In this document: in pieces, positions 1 to 6,553 of the stretch
How positions within the stretch are numbered: position 1 is the first letter of the stretch
Layout of the letters: every line of letters starts with the position of its first letter
Source: Erysipelotrichaceae bacterium
GTDB lineage: Bacteria > Bacillota_I > Bacilli_A > Erysipelotrichales > Erysipelotrichaceae
NCBI GenBank assembly: GCA_024681275.1
Contig: JAILBD010000265.1
Location: 1-12,596 of the forward strand
Direction: 5' to 3'
Length of the DNA: 12,596 bases
The notes under the pieces: model-generated
What the model saw: the letters and a program-made list of their open reading frames with translations, nothing else
Database searches by the model: none
Told to the model about the DNA's origin: nothing
Translations under genes and position numbers: made by a program

Positions 1-318
1 TACCGTATCCAGCAGTTCAAACTTCTCATCGGCATAGACACCGCAGGTCCCCACACGGATGATCTCATCCACATCGTATTCATGGAACAGTTCATAGGAA
101 TAGATGCCGATCGAACAGATCCCCATCCCGCTTCCCATGATGGACACTTCTTTTCCCTTGTATTTTCCGGTGAACCCCAGCATGTTTCTGACGGAATTGA
201 ACTGACGGACATCGCTCAGAAGCTTCTTTGCGAAGTATTCAGCACGGAGCGGATCGCCAGGCATCAGTACCGTTTTTGCGATCTCTCCCTTTCTGGCGCT
301 GTTATGGGCTGTGGGCAT
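1..318 (-). CDS. deoD: Purine nucleoside phosphorylase, DeoD type (partial, C-terminus beyond window)
   Basis: The first 106 codons are present; the gene runs off the left edge. The enzyme cleaves purine (deoxy)nucleosides with phosphate to free base and (deoxy)ribose 1-phosphate in the cytoplasm, usually as a hexamer. Visible family marks are LMPGDPLRA near residues 18-26, [13 protein letters not shown] at 43-55, MGSGMGICS at 61-69 and IIRVGTCG at 86-93. His5, Gly21, Arg25, Arg44 and Arg88 match the positions that bind phosphate and ribose in E. coli DeoD, allowing for the initiator Met. The ATG at 318 has an AAGGAG site a few bases upstream. It lies downstream of two GntR genes on the same strand, behind a hairpin that may lower read-through. 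A nucleoside salvage enzyme beside a fructoselysine locus may simply be a neighbour. Family assignment is secure; the C-terminal half is unseen. Confidence 0.95.
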   Translation of the reverse strand, partial: MPTAHNSARKGEIAKTVLMPGDPLRAEYFAKKLLSDVRQFNSVRNMLGFTGKYKGKEVSIMGSGMGICSIGIYSYELFHEYDVDEIIRVGTCGVYADEKFELLDTV

Positions 319-340
319 AGGGCTCCTTTCCATAGACGAA

Positions 341-362
341 AAGGAGGTCATCAGACCTCCTT
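341..362 (-). terminator. Perfect 9-bp hairpin between gntR and deoD, weak intrinsic terminator candidate
   Basis: AAGGAGGTC and GACCTCCTT are exact inverted repeats around a 4-base loop. In the minus-strand transcript the stem begins at the stop codon of the upstream regulator gene and is followed by a run of only four U residues (CCTTTTCG). This is a short tail for a terminator, so partial termination or an mRNA stability role are both possible. deoD begins about 20 bases downstream and no separate promoter is visible in that gap. Confidence 0.5.
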
Positions 363-1083
363 AATTATGAAGATTGACCGTGAACGACTGCATGTCGCTG
401 CGGATATTGGAAATGCTGTGCGCGATGACCTCGTTGTTCTCGTTGTAGAAATCACACTCCAGAAGCAGGACGGCCACGCCATCCGGGATGTTCAGCATCT
501 TTCTGACCTTGGCCGAACCGGGAATGATCTTCAGTGACTGGGTCATCTTTGCCAGCTTGATCCCGTAGAAAGACAGGATATCCCTGAACGTGAAGACCGA
601 GGAGTTGATGGTATCCAGAGACGGCAGGATCTTCTTGGGAATGAAGAACTCTTCGATCGAAGTCTCGATGTTGTTGAGCGAGTGCATCTGTCTGATGTAG
701 TAGATCTCATCTTCCAGCTCCAGTCCGAAGAGATTGGCATACCTGTTGCCCGCCTCCCTTTCCGACTTCTGCAGTTCCTTGATGCTGATCCTGGTGTCGC
801 TCTTGACGGAACTGCCGACGAAACCCGCATGTTCCTCGATGGACAGTTCGTTCTTCTTGCCGATGACGAAGACGCCCTTTCCCTGCACCCTTCGCAAAAG
901 GCCTTCATTGACCAGGGCATCGACCGCGTTGCGGATCGTGATCCTGTTGATGCCGAAAGTCTCGGCAAGCTTGTTCTCCGAAGGGATGGCAGTGCCCGGC
1001 ATGTATTCGCCGTCTTCTATCTTGTTGCGGATGAGTTCTCTCAGCTGAAGATAGATCGGCATCTTGTAATCTGTCTTTGACAT
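361..1083 (-). CDS. GntR-family transcriptional regulator with UTRA domain (downstream of the pair)
   Basis: A 240-residue HutC/FrlR-type repressor. The N-terminal winged helix-turn-helix spans about residues 9-75: a PIYLQLRELI opening, IPSENKLAETFGINRITIRNAVDAL covering the recognition region, and a wing with RRVQGKGVFV. The C-terminal part (about 95-238) is the UTRA ligand-binding fold, which typically binds a phosphorylated sugar or amino acid derivative. The length is normal for the family. It starts 9 bases after the stop of the other gntR gene. Its ribosome site (GGAAG) overlaps that stop region, so the two are very probably co-transcribed and perhaps translationally coupled. Neighbouring genes suggest control of the FrlC-like gene, the frl operon, deoD, or several of these. 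The ligand cannot be read from the sequence. The family call is secure and the target is inference. Confidence 0.93.
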   Translation of the reverse strand: MSKTDYKMPIYLQLRELIRNKIEDGEYMPGTAIPSENKLAETFGINRITIRNAVDALVNEGLLRRVQGKGVFVIGKKNELSIEEHAGFVGSSVKSDTRISIKELQKSEREAGNRYANLFGLELEDEIYYIRQMHSLNNIETSIEEFFIPKKILPSLDTINSSVFTFRDILSFYGIKLAKMTQSLKIIPGSAKVRKMLNIPDGVAVLLLECDFYNENNEVIAHSISNIRSDMQSFTVNLHN

Positions 1084-1092
1084 CTTTCTTCC

Positions 1093-1818
1093 TCAGCTTT
1101 CTACCGTACACACGAAGGTGAATTTATCGGAGCGGATCAGCTGCTTGTAGAACATGACGACTTCTCCGTTCTGATCGATCGCGACACCGGACGCGTAGAA
1201 CATCGGCGCACCTGTTTCGATGCCCAGGATCTCCGCTTCCGCTTCCGTTGCGTAGGTCACATTGATGTGCTCTGTGCCGCTCGTCTGATAGGAATCGTAT
1301 CGTTCCTCAAAGATCGGCTCCATCGATGCATCCTCGTTATAATACTCCGTGAAACCCGGATATCTCTCCGCATTGATGTAAGTCGTCTCAATCGTGCAAG
1401 GGACGCCATTGATCTTGCGGCACTTGATGATCTCATAGACCTTCGTCCCCAGCCTGACCTGCAGCTTTCTGGCGATCTGCTTGTTGGCTTCGATCTCGTT
1501 CATCGTGATGATGTGCTTGGTGACGACATTGCCCTGATCGACCAGGTCCCTGACCATGGCATCGACACCGGCCATATCCCTTGGATATCTGGGTTCCGCC
1601 ACATAGACGCCTTTGTTGGCCACCCGGTAGAGGACGCCGTTTTCCACCAGCTCATCCACCGCCTGCCGCAGGGTCGACCTGCTGACGCCCCAAAGATCGC
1701 ACAGATCCTTTTCGCAAGGGATCCTCACGTGCGCCTTCAATCGATTGACTTTGATGAAGTCCTCCAGCTTTTCGATGGCTTCCATCCCCGGCTGTACCTT
1801 CGTTACTGATGTGCTCAT
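1093..1818 (-). CDS. GntR-family transcriptional regulator with UTRA domain, FrlR-like
   Basis: A 241-residue GntR/HutC-type regulator. The winged helix is at about residues 13-75, with IPCEKDLCDLWGVSRSTLRQ as recognition region and a wing RVANKGVYVA. The UTRA domain follows. The UTRA segment RYPGFTEYY with FEERYD, and later APMFYASGVAIDQNGE, resembles from memory the equivalent part of E. coli FrlR, the regulator of fructoselysine genes; this was not aligned by computer. The first ATG (1818) has only a close, weak AAGG upstream. An internal ATG at codon 12 just before the DNA-binding domain is a possible alternative start. It is divergent from the FrlC-like epimerase gene across 68 bases that hold overlapping promoters and an inverted repeat, so autoregulation together with control of that gene is plausible. 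Confidence 0.92.
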   Translation of the reverse strand: MSTSVTKVQPGMEAIEKLEDFIKVNRLKAHVRIPCEKDLCDLWGVSRSTLRQAVDELVENGVLYRVANKGVYVAEPRYPRDMAGVDAMVRDLVDQGNVVTKHIITMNEIEANKQIARKLQVRLGTKVYEIIKCRKINGVPCTIETTYINAERYPGFTEYYNEDASMEPIFEERYDSYQTSGTEHINVTYATEAEAEILGIETGAPMFYASGVAIDQNGEVVMFYKQLIRSDKFTFVCTVES

Positions 1819-1825
1819 ATCCTTG

Positions 1826-1854
1826 TTTACACCTGTCTCTTCTCTTATTATATA
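1826..1854 (+). promoter_or_regulatory. Sigma-A type promoter for the FrlC-like gene
   Basis: TTTACA (1826-1831) and TATATA (1849-1854) are separated by exactly 17 bases. Transcription would begin near 1861, giving a leader of about 26 bases. The leader carries an AAAGGA ribosome site 7 bases before the ATG at 1887. Confidence 0.5.
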
Positions 1855-1863
1855 GTTAATAGG
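1844..1863. promoter_or_regulatory. Inverted repeat in divergent region, candidate GntR operator
   Basis: TATTA (1846-1850) and TAATA (1857-1861) are exact inverted arms 6 bases apart, with an outer C/G pair at 1844 and 1863. The repeat covers the -10 boxes of both divergent promoters proposed here, where a bound dimer would block both. Size and placement suit a GntR/UTRA operator. The AT-rich arms could also arise by chance, and I do not see the same repeat in the frlA divergent region. Confidence 0.4.
1847..1852 (-). promoter_or_regulatory. -10 box (TATAAT) for the gntR-gntR transcript
   Basis: A perfect TATAAT on the minus strand, opposing and overlapping the plus-strand -10 box. The matching -35 position (about 1870-1875) reads TTTTTA, which is poor, so the promoter may be weak or helped by the A-rich stretch upstream. 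The inferred leader is about 22 bases. Confidence 0.4.
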
Positions 1864-1886
1864 ATGAATTAAAAAAGGAAACGATA

Positions 1887-2732
1887 ATGAGAAAAATCAC
1901 GCTTGATGACTTCGCAGTCATGACACCTTCCTACCAGCAGTATTCTTTTGACTATGTCCTCGATTCCGTTTCGAAGATCGGCCTTCACAAGATCGACTTC
2001 TGGGGCGGCACGCCGCACTTCTATCGCTTTGACTACAGCGAAGAAGAGGTGAAAACATATCTGCGGGAGCTTCGAAAGAAAGCGGAAGACAAAGGCATCA
2101 GCTTTGTCATCTACACCCCGGAGACCCTCGCCTATCCCTACAGCATCGCCGACCCTAACCGGAAGACCGTGGAACGGACGATCGATTTCTTCCGTCTCTC
2201 CATGGACGATGCGCTGACGCTGGGAACGGACCGCCTCTTCATCAACACCGGTACCGGACTTCGCGACCTGCCGGTGGAGCAGTCCATGGACATCTGCATC
2301 GATTCCATCCGCAGGATCTGCGACGATGCGGAAGCGAAAGGGATCACCATGATGCTGGAACAGCTGCAGCCTTATGAATCCAATCTCTGCTATGACATCA
2401 ACGGGATCAGAAAGATCATGGAAGCAGTCGATTCACCGAACCTCAAGATCTGCGTCGACCTGGTCGCCATGGCCGTCGCCGGTGAAGACCTGGAGATGTA
2501 CTATGAGACCTTCGGAGAGGAAAAGATCGGCTTCATCCATTTTTCCGATGCCCACCACGAGATCTGCGGGACCGGTGATCTGCCTTTGAAAGACTATATC
2601 AGGACGCTGGAAAGACACGATTATTCTTCGATCGTCGACCTCGAGATCAACGATTCGATCTACTGGTTCGACCCGCACGGTGCACATCAGCAGACTGTCG
2701 ATCACCTCAGGACTTTCATCCCTGAAAAATAA
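1887..2732 (+). CDS. Sugar phosphate isomerase/epimerase TIM barrel, FrlC-like paralogue
   Basis: A 281-residue xylose-isomerase-like TIM barrel (AP endonuclease 2 superfamily). Expected divalent-metal ligands are visible at the ends of barrel strands: Glu158 (LEQLQPYESN), Asp191 (CVDLVAM), His218 (IHFSDAHH) and Glu253 (DLEIN). Segments recalling FrlC are WGGTPHF (39-45), YTPETLAYPYS (76-86) and PYESN (162-166), so it is likely to epimerise or isomerise a ketosamine-like sugar. It lacks the FrlC segments APDLKAG and NEPRFYARRA, so it is a divergent relative rather than a recent copy of the gene at 4059-4889. The start has a good AAAGGA site. It is transcribed alone, ends at a strong terminator, and faces away from the two GntR genes. 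The fold is secure and the substrate is inference. Confidence 0.85.
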   Translation: MRKITLDDFAVMTPSYQQYSFDYVLDSVSKIGLHKIDFWGGTPHFYRFDYSEEEVKTYLRELRKKAEDKGISFVIYTPETLAYPYSIADPNRKTVERTIDFFRLSMDDALTLGTDRLFINTGTGLRDLPVEQSMDICIDSIRRICDDAEAKGITMMLEQLQPYESNLCYDINGIRKIMEAVDSPNLKICVDLVAMAVAGEDLEMYYETFGEEKIGFIHFSDAHHEICGTGDLPLKDYIRTLERHDYSSIVDLEINDSIYWFDPHGAHQQTVDHLRTFIPEK

Positions 2733-2738
2733 GCGCAT

Positions 2739-2763
2739 GCCCCGCCGGAAGCGGGGCTTTTTT
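2739..2763 (+). terminator. Intrinsic terminator after the FrlC-like gene
   Basis: A 7-bp stem, GCCCCGC (2739-2745) with GCGGGGC (2751-2757), has a 5-base loop and is followed by six T. It starts 7 bases after the TAA stop. Its last T residues overlap the stop codon of the convergent yjbQ-family gene. On the minus strand the same stem is followed by ATGCGCTTATTTTT, so it may also end the long frl operon, less efficiently. Confidence 0.9.
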
Positions 2764-3193
2764 ATTCTGTACCTTCGATGATGATGTTGATCGTGCGCTG
2801 CGAAGGACCGTCAAACTCACAGAACCAGATGTCCTGGGCGGAACCGCCTGTCATCTCTCCGTTGACGATCGGAAAATGGCAGTGATTGCCTGTCAGCAAC
2901 GCCTTGAGATGACCGGTCGGATTGCCGCCGGTACTGCCGTAATCCAGCAGCATGTGATTGTGGGAATATGGCGCATCTTCCGGTATCAGTTTCGCCAGGA
3001 AGACATCGACATCGCTTTGCAGACATTCCAGGGATTCATTCACGGTGATGCCTGTCGTCGTATGCTTCGTCTCGACGGTCACCATGCCATTCCTGATCTT
3101 TGAAGAGGCTATGGCCTTTTTCACATCTTCCGTGATGATGAAATACTGGTTGTACTTGTCGGTCATGATCTTCAAAGGGATGATCTCTATCAT
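2762..3193 (-). CDS. YjbQ-family (UPF0047) protein
   Basis: A 143-residue single-domain protein of the YjbQ/UPF0047 family, normal length. Family marks are HTTTGITVNES (44-54), the GHLKALLTGNH segment (94-104) and DIWFCEFDGPSQR (121-133) near the C-terminus. E. coli YjbQ has weak thiamine phosphate synthase activity in vitro, but the physiological role of the family is not settled, so no reaction is assigned. It is the last gene of the minus-strand operon. Its ATG overlaps the stop of the preceding amidohydrolase gene (ATGA, 3190-3193), and a GGAGGTG ribosome site lies inside that gene's end, showing tight coupling. The stop codon overlaps the terminator of the convergent gene. The pairing with a hydrolase hints at a catabolic role in this locus, which is inference. 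Confidence 0.88.
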   Translation of the reverse strand: MIEIIPLKIMTDKYNQYFIITEDVKKAIASSKIRNGMVTVETKHTTTGITVNESLECLQSDVDVFLAKLIPEDAPYSHNHMLLDYGSTGGNPTGHLKALLTGNHCHFPIVNGEMTGGSAQDIWFCEFDGPSQRTINIIIEGTE

Positions 3194-4059
3194 ATCTTGT
3201 TCACCTCCGGATCGTAGTGCAGGAATTCGACCGCATTCTTTCCCTTGATCAGCTCGACCGTGCTCTCCCTAAAACCGAGCTCTTCGATCGCCCTGGACAT
3301 GCGGATCATCTCGAAACGCGGATCGTTGGTCCCGAAGAGGACCTGATGCCGCAGGCTCCTGTCGATCCAGGTCATCGGCACATCTTTCGTCAGCATCTGC
3401 ACGTAGAACTCCTTCGCACTGTCAAAGTAGAGCGCACCGGTATCCGTGTAGACATTCGGATGCTTCAGCATCAGCATCGCCGTCTCCCGGCACCATGGCC
3501 AGCCGAAGTGCGCCAGACAGATGCGCAGTCCCGGTCTTTCTTCGATCAGATCTTCAAAGTCCAGCGGACGGCAGTTCTTCGTGGTCGCGTGCGCCTCGAA
3601 GGAGAGGCCCGCATGGAAGAGGATGGGTCTGTCATATCTCTCACAGAGATCATAGAGCGGATCCATGATCTTGTCTGAAGGATGGAAAGATTGTCTCGAC
3701 GGATGCAGCTTCAGGCCTTTCAGATCCAGATCCCGGAAGGCATGTTCCAGCTTCTCTGCCGCCTGATCGTCATGAGGATCGACCGAGGCAAAACCGATGA
3801 AACGGTCCGGTGCCAGATCGACGAGCTTCCTGATCTCTTCGTTGGAGACCAGTACCTTACCGTTCATGGAAGTGCTGTAATCCTCAGGCAAAAGGCAGGC
3901 ATGATCGATGCCTGCGCAGTTCATCTTGTTGAAAAAGTGTTTCAAAGGAGCGGTCCCGTTCTTGTGCAGGTTGAGCTCCTCGTGTCTGATCTCCTCGAGC
4001 GCTTCATCTTCGTTGATCGGCTCGAAGAAAGCAGGATGGACGTGGATATCGATGACCAT
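3190..4059 (-). CDS. Amidohydrolase_2 (ACMSD-like) TIM-barrel metal-dependent hydrolase
   Basis: A 289-residue protein of the amidohydrolase_2 family, which covers decarboxylases and hydrolases that use one zinc or similar metal. Visible residues are His6 and His8 (DIHVHP), His119 (GLKLHPS), His149 (LFHAG), His184 (LAHFGWPW) and Asp246 (GTNDPR), the usual ligand and catalytic set. There is no signal peptide, so it acts in the cytoplasm. The start codon shares one base with the stop of frlC (TGATG), and its own stop overlaps the start of the YjbQ-family gene, so all three are translated as a coupled set. In this operon it could hydrolyse or decarboxylate a product or variant substrate of Amadori catabolism. 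The exact reaction is unknown. The family is secure; substrate is not. Confidence 0.88.
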   Translation of the reverse strand: MVIDIHVHPAFFEPINEDEALEEIRHEELNLHKNGTAPLKHFFNKMNCAGIDHACLLPEDYSTSMNGKVLVSNEEIRKLVDLAPDRFIGFASVDPHDDQAAEKLEHAFRDLDLKGLKLHPSRQSFHPSDKIMDPLYDLCERYDRPILFHAGLSFEAHATTKNCRPLDFEDLIEERPGLRICLAHFGWPWCRETAMLMLKHPNVYTDTGALYFDSAKEFYVQMLTKDVPMTWIDRSLRHQVLFGTNDPRFEMIRMSRAIEELGFRESTVELIKGKNAVEFLHYDPEVNKI

Positions 4060-4889
4060 CAGAATCCCGCTTCTTTCATCATGGCACGGACGTTATCGAC
4101 CGCTCTTCTGGCATAGAAGCGCGGTTCGTTGATGTAGCCTGTCACCAGTTCGATCGTCGCTGTGCGATCGTAATCGATCTCTTTGAGTTCCTTGATCAGT
4201 TCCGGCAGCGGGATGGATCCCTCGCCCGGCATGACGTGATCATCGGAATCCTTCACACCATCGATCAGATGCAGGTGATACATCTTGTCGCCCAGCTTGT
4301 CGAAATAATCCATGATGCTTTCATACTGCGTGAAAGGAGGGACCAGATCGCACATGCCGACGAGGTTCGGTGAATCGATGGCCTTGAAGAGCTTCTGCAG
4401 GTCGTTGGCGCTCTTGATGACATTGGACTCGTAGACGGTCAGAGCTTCCATGACGATCTTCATGCCGATCTTTTCCGCGTGATCCGTCAGCTCTCTGAGG
4501 CTCTTGAGCAGTCTGTCCCAGATCTCATCATAAGTCGCGCCATATCCCGCATGTCCGGCTGAAATGAGGGTATAGTCGGCACCCATCTCCTTCGCCATAT
4601 CGAAACAGAGCTTGAGGTAGTCGATCGCCTCCTGACGCATCGCCTCCGACCCGATCATGTAGTTGTAAGGATATGCGTTGTGCTCAGGACAGTAGCCCCT
4701 GATCTCGATCCCGTATCTGTCTCTGAGCCTCTTGATCTCATCGATCTGACCGGCCTTCAGATCCGGTGCATAGGCATGCGGTCTGCCTCCCCAGAGCTCG
4801 ATATAGTCATATCCGAAGCGTTTCGCATCGATGAAGATGTGCTCCAGATCGTTGCGCTGATATCCGCTTGTAAACATTCCCAGTTTCAT
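4059..4889 (-). CDS. frlC: Fructoselysine 3-epimerase
   Basis: A 276-residue TIM barrel, the length I recall for E. coli FrlC. FrlC interconverts fructoselysine and psicoselysine at C3. FrlC-like segments run from end to end: GMFTSGYQR (4-12), ELWGGRPHAYAPDLKAG (31-47), CPEHNAYPYN (67-76), DMAKEMGADYTLIS (97-110), YFDKLGDK (195-202) and NEPRFYARRA (254-263). Metal ligands are Glu148, Asp181, His207 and Glu247. The chosen ATG at 4889 follows an AAAGGA site by 7 bases. A longer frame reaching 4988 would lie inside the upstream kinase gene and lacks the ribosome site. It lies 13 bases after the kinase stop and overlaps the next gene by one base. Identity is from remembered family sequence, not from a search; I judge it strong. 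Confidence 0.92.
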   Translation of the reverse strand: MKLGMFTSGYQRNDLEHIFIDAKRFGYDYIELWGGRPHAYAPDLKAGQIDEIKRLRDRYGIEIRGYCPEHNAYPYNYMIGSEAMRQEAIDYLKLCFDMAKEMGADYTLISAGHAGYGATYDEIWDRLLKSLRELTDHAEKIGMKIVMEALTVYESNVIKSANDLQKLFKAIDSPNLVGMCDLVPPFTQYESIMDYFDKLGDKMYHLHLIDGVKDSDDHVMPGEGSIPLPELIKELKEIDYDRTATIELVTGYINEPRFYARRAVDNVRAMMKEAGF

Positions 4890-4902
4890 ATCTTTTTCCT
4901 TT

Positions 4903-5697
4903 CTATCTGACCCACGGTTCAAAGACCTCGACGACAGAAGAAGCGACTTCAGCGCCCTTCTGAAGGCAGTCTTCCACCTTCCACCCATTCAGTACGCCAT
5001 AGAGGAATCCGGCAATGAAACTGTCACCGGCACCGACCGTGTTGACGACCTGTCTGGCCGGGACGATGTGTCCGATGTGGAAGCCGTCTTCGTCATAAGC
5101 CAGAGAACCCTCCTCGCCGAAGGTCGCAATGGCGATCTTCATTCCCCGCGCCACCTTGTCTTTCAGAAAATCTTCGATGTATGCATCCCTGCCGTTATGG
5201 TAGGAATAGAAGCCATACGTCACATAAGGCAGCGTCTCCTCGACCAGTTTATGGTCCAGTCTGTCAGCGTAATCGAAAGCGATCGGCGTCCCGCTTTCCG
5301 CGATCTTCGGCAACGCCTTTTCCGCCATGCCCCAAAGCGCACTGTGGACCAGATCATGTTCACAGGCAAAACGGATGTCCTCTTCATCGAAGACCATGTC
5401 CGCCAATACGCCCTCCACATAATCGCCGTGGATGCGGTCATTGCCATCCATATCCATATAGGTGATCGCCGTCTGGCCTTCCGCCACCTTCAGGTGCGAA
5501 ATGTCCAGCCCCTCTTCTTTCAGCGATCTGATCATCCACTTCCCGTTCTCATCCGAACCCGTCGTGGAGATGATGGAGACGTCGACACCCAGTTTCTTCA
5601 GATTCACACCGGTATCCACGACGTTTCCCGTCGGATACTTTTTTCCGATGCGTTCGTATAAATCGATACAGTTGTCACCGATCTCGGCTACTCTCAT
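4903..5697 (-). CDS. PfkB-family carbohydrate kinase, second FrlD-like kinase
   Basis: A 264-residue ribokinase/PfkB kinase, very probably a fructoselysine 6-kinase relative. The C-terminal signature NTVGAGDSFIAGFL (219-232) carries the catalytic base Asp225. FrlD-like features are IGDNCIDLY (6-14), HGDYVEGVLAD (90-100) and ALWGMAE (120-126). It differs from the other FrlD in this operon at the substrate side: the usual GG-x-x-x-N of the first signature reads TGNVVD at 23-28, and the end reads EPWVR rather than a GAW ending. An exact AAGGAG lies 6 bases before the ATG. It is 16 bases after the BtpA-family stop and 13 before frlC. The changed signature suggests a different ketosamine or sugar substrate; this is inference. 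Confidence 0.85.
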   Translation of the reverse strand: MRVAEIGDNCIDLYERIGKKYPTGNVVDTGVNLKKLGVDVSIISTTGSDENGKWMIRSLKEEGLDISHLKVAEGQTAITYMDMDGNDRIHGDYVEGVLADMVFDEEDIRFACEHDLVHSALWGMAEKALPKIAESGTPIAFDYADRLDHKLVEETLPYVTYGFYSYHNGRDAYIEDFLKDKVARGMKIAIATFGEEGSLAYDEDGFHIGHIVPARQVVNTVGAGDSFIAGFLYGVLNGWKVEDCLQKGAEVASSVVEVFEPWVR

Positions 5698-5713
5698 TGA
5701 TCACTCCTTTGGA

Positions 5714-6523
5714 TCACAGTTTCTCCCTGATCCTGTATACCTCGTTCATGAACTCTTTCACGCGATCCACGTCGACGTGATTCTCCAGCTTGCCATCGTA
5801 TTTGAAAGTCGTCCCGACGACCGCCGCATCCGCATATCTCAGCTTCCTCTCGATCGTGTCGACCCGGCAGCCCGTGTTGCACAGGACGACGACTTCCGGA
5901 TTGGCTTCCTTGACGCTCAGGATCAGTTCGTCATCGACATCCTGTCCGGCCGCATCCGCCGAGATGCACAGTCCGTCCGGTGCCGCCTTGGCGATCGTCG
6001 TCTTGGCGATATCTTTCAGAGGTCTGAGATCCAGACTGCTGTCTGATTCCGGATTGATGAAATACAGCATCTTGAGATCATCCAGATGCAGGGCATATTT
6101 TCTGCGGATGACCGCGGAGAAATCGTTGTTGTAGAAACCGCCGTCTCCGACGTAGACGCCGCTGAACGTCCCTCTGACAAAGTCCGCTCCGACACCTGCC
6201 GCCAGCTCCAGACAGGCGATGCCATCTGAGATCGCATCGACGCCAAGAGGCACTCTGATCATTGGCTTCAGGTTGCCGATGACATAGCCCATCGCCGCGA
6301 CCGTGTTCCTGTCCATGTTCCGCTGATAAGGGAAACTGAACTCGTTGGAAACGATGATGCCATCCACGCCGCCGTCCTGCAAAGCGATCAGATCCTTCTT
6401 CGCATCTTCCACGACCATGTCCATGTTCATGCCATACTTCCACATCGGGTCTCCCGGCAAGGGATCCAGGTGCAGCATCGCAATGATCGGTTTCTTCACC
6501 TTAAACATCTCATCAGTCCACAT
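5714..6523 (-). CDS. BtpA/SgcQ-family TIM-barrel protein
   Basis: A 269-residue member of the BtpA family (COG0434), a TIM barrel that includes E. coli SgcQ. Matching features are IAMLHLDPLPGDP (14-26), GGVDGIIVSNEFSFPY (51-66), RVPLGVDAISD (90-100), GADFVRGTFSGVYVGDGG (112-129) and ADAAVVGTTFKYDGKLEN (231-248). The last part resembles a phosphate-binding barrel end. BtpA was named for an effect on photosystem I, but in heterotrophs these genes sit in sugar operons and their reaction is unproven. Strand-end residues and location imply a sugar-phosphate substrate. AGGAG precedes the ATG by about 7 bases. It lies between frlB and the second kinase, so it probably acts on the same intermediates. 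I do not know it as a standard part of E. coli or Bacillus frl operons. Confidence 0.88.
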   Translation of the reverse strand: MWTDEMFKVKKPIIAMLHLDPLPGDPMWKYGMNMDMVVEDAKKDLIALQDGGVDGIIVSNEFSFPYQRNMDRNTVAAMGYVIGNLKPMIRVPLGVDAISDGIACLELAAGVGADFVRGTFSGVYVGDGGFYNNDFSAVIRRKYALHLDDLKMLYFINPESDSSLDLRPLKDIAKTTIAKAAPDGLCISADAAGQDVDDELILSVKEANPEVVVLCNTGCRVDTIERKLRYADAAVVGTTFKYDGKLENHVDVDRVKEFMNEVYRIREKL

Positions 6524-6553
6524 ATCGTTCTCCTCTTCGTTATCCTTATATGA

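Noticed and set aside
1871..1890. Catabolite-repression (cre) site resembling GGAAACGATAATGA
   Set aside because: Several consensus positions fail and the match covers the ribosome site and start codon of the FrlC-like gene.
3217..4116. Long open frames on the plus strand opposite the amidohydrolase and frlC genes
   Set aside because: They are Arg/His/Asp-rich translations without family motifs or ribosome sites, typical antisense shadows of genuine genes.
4890..4988. N-terminal extension of 33 residues for frlC
   Set aside because: It lies inside the upstream kinase gene, lacks a ribosome site, and the shorter form matches the 276-residue FrlC length.
5068..5661. 197-codon plus-strand open frame opposite the second kinase gene
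   Set aside because: No recognisable motifs, and the opposite strand encodes a complete PfkB kinase with its ribosome site.
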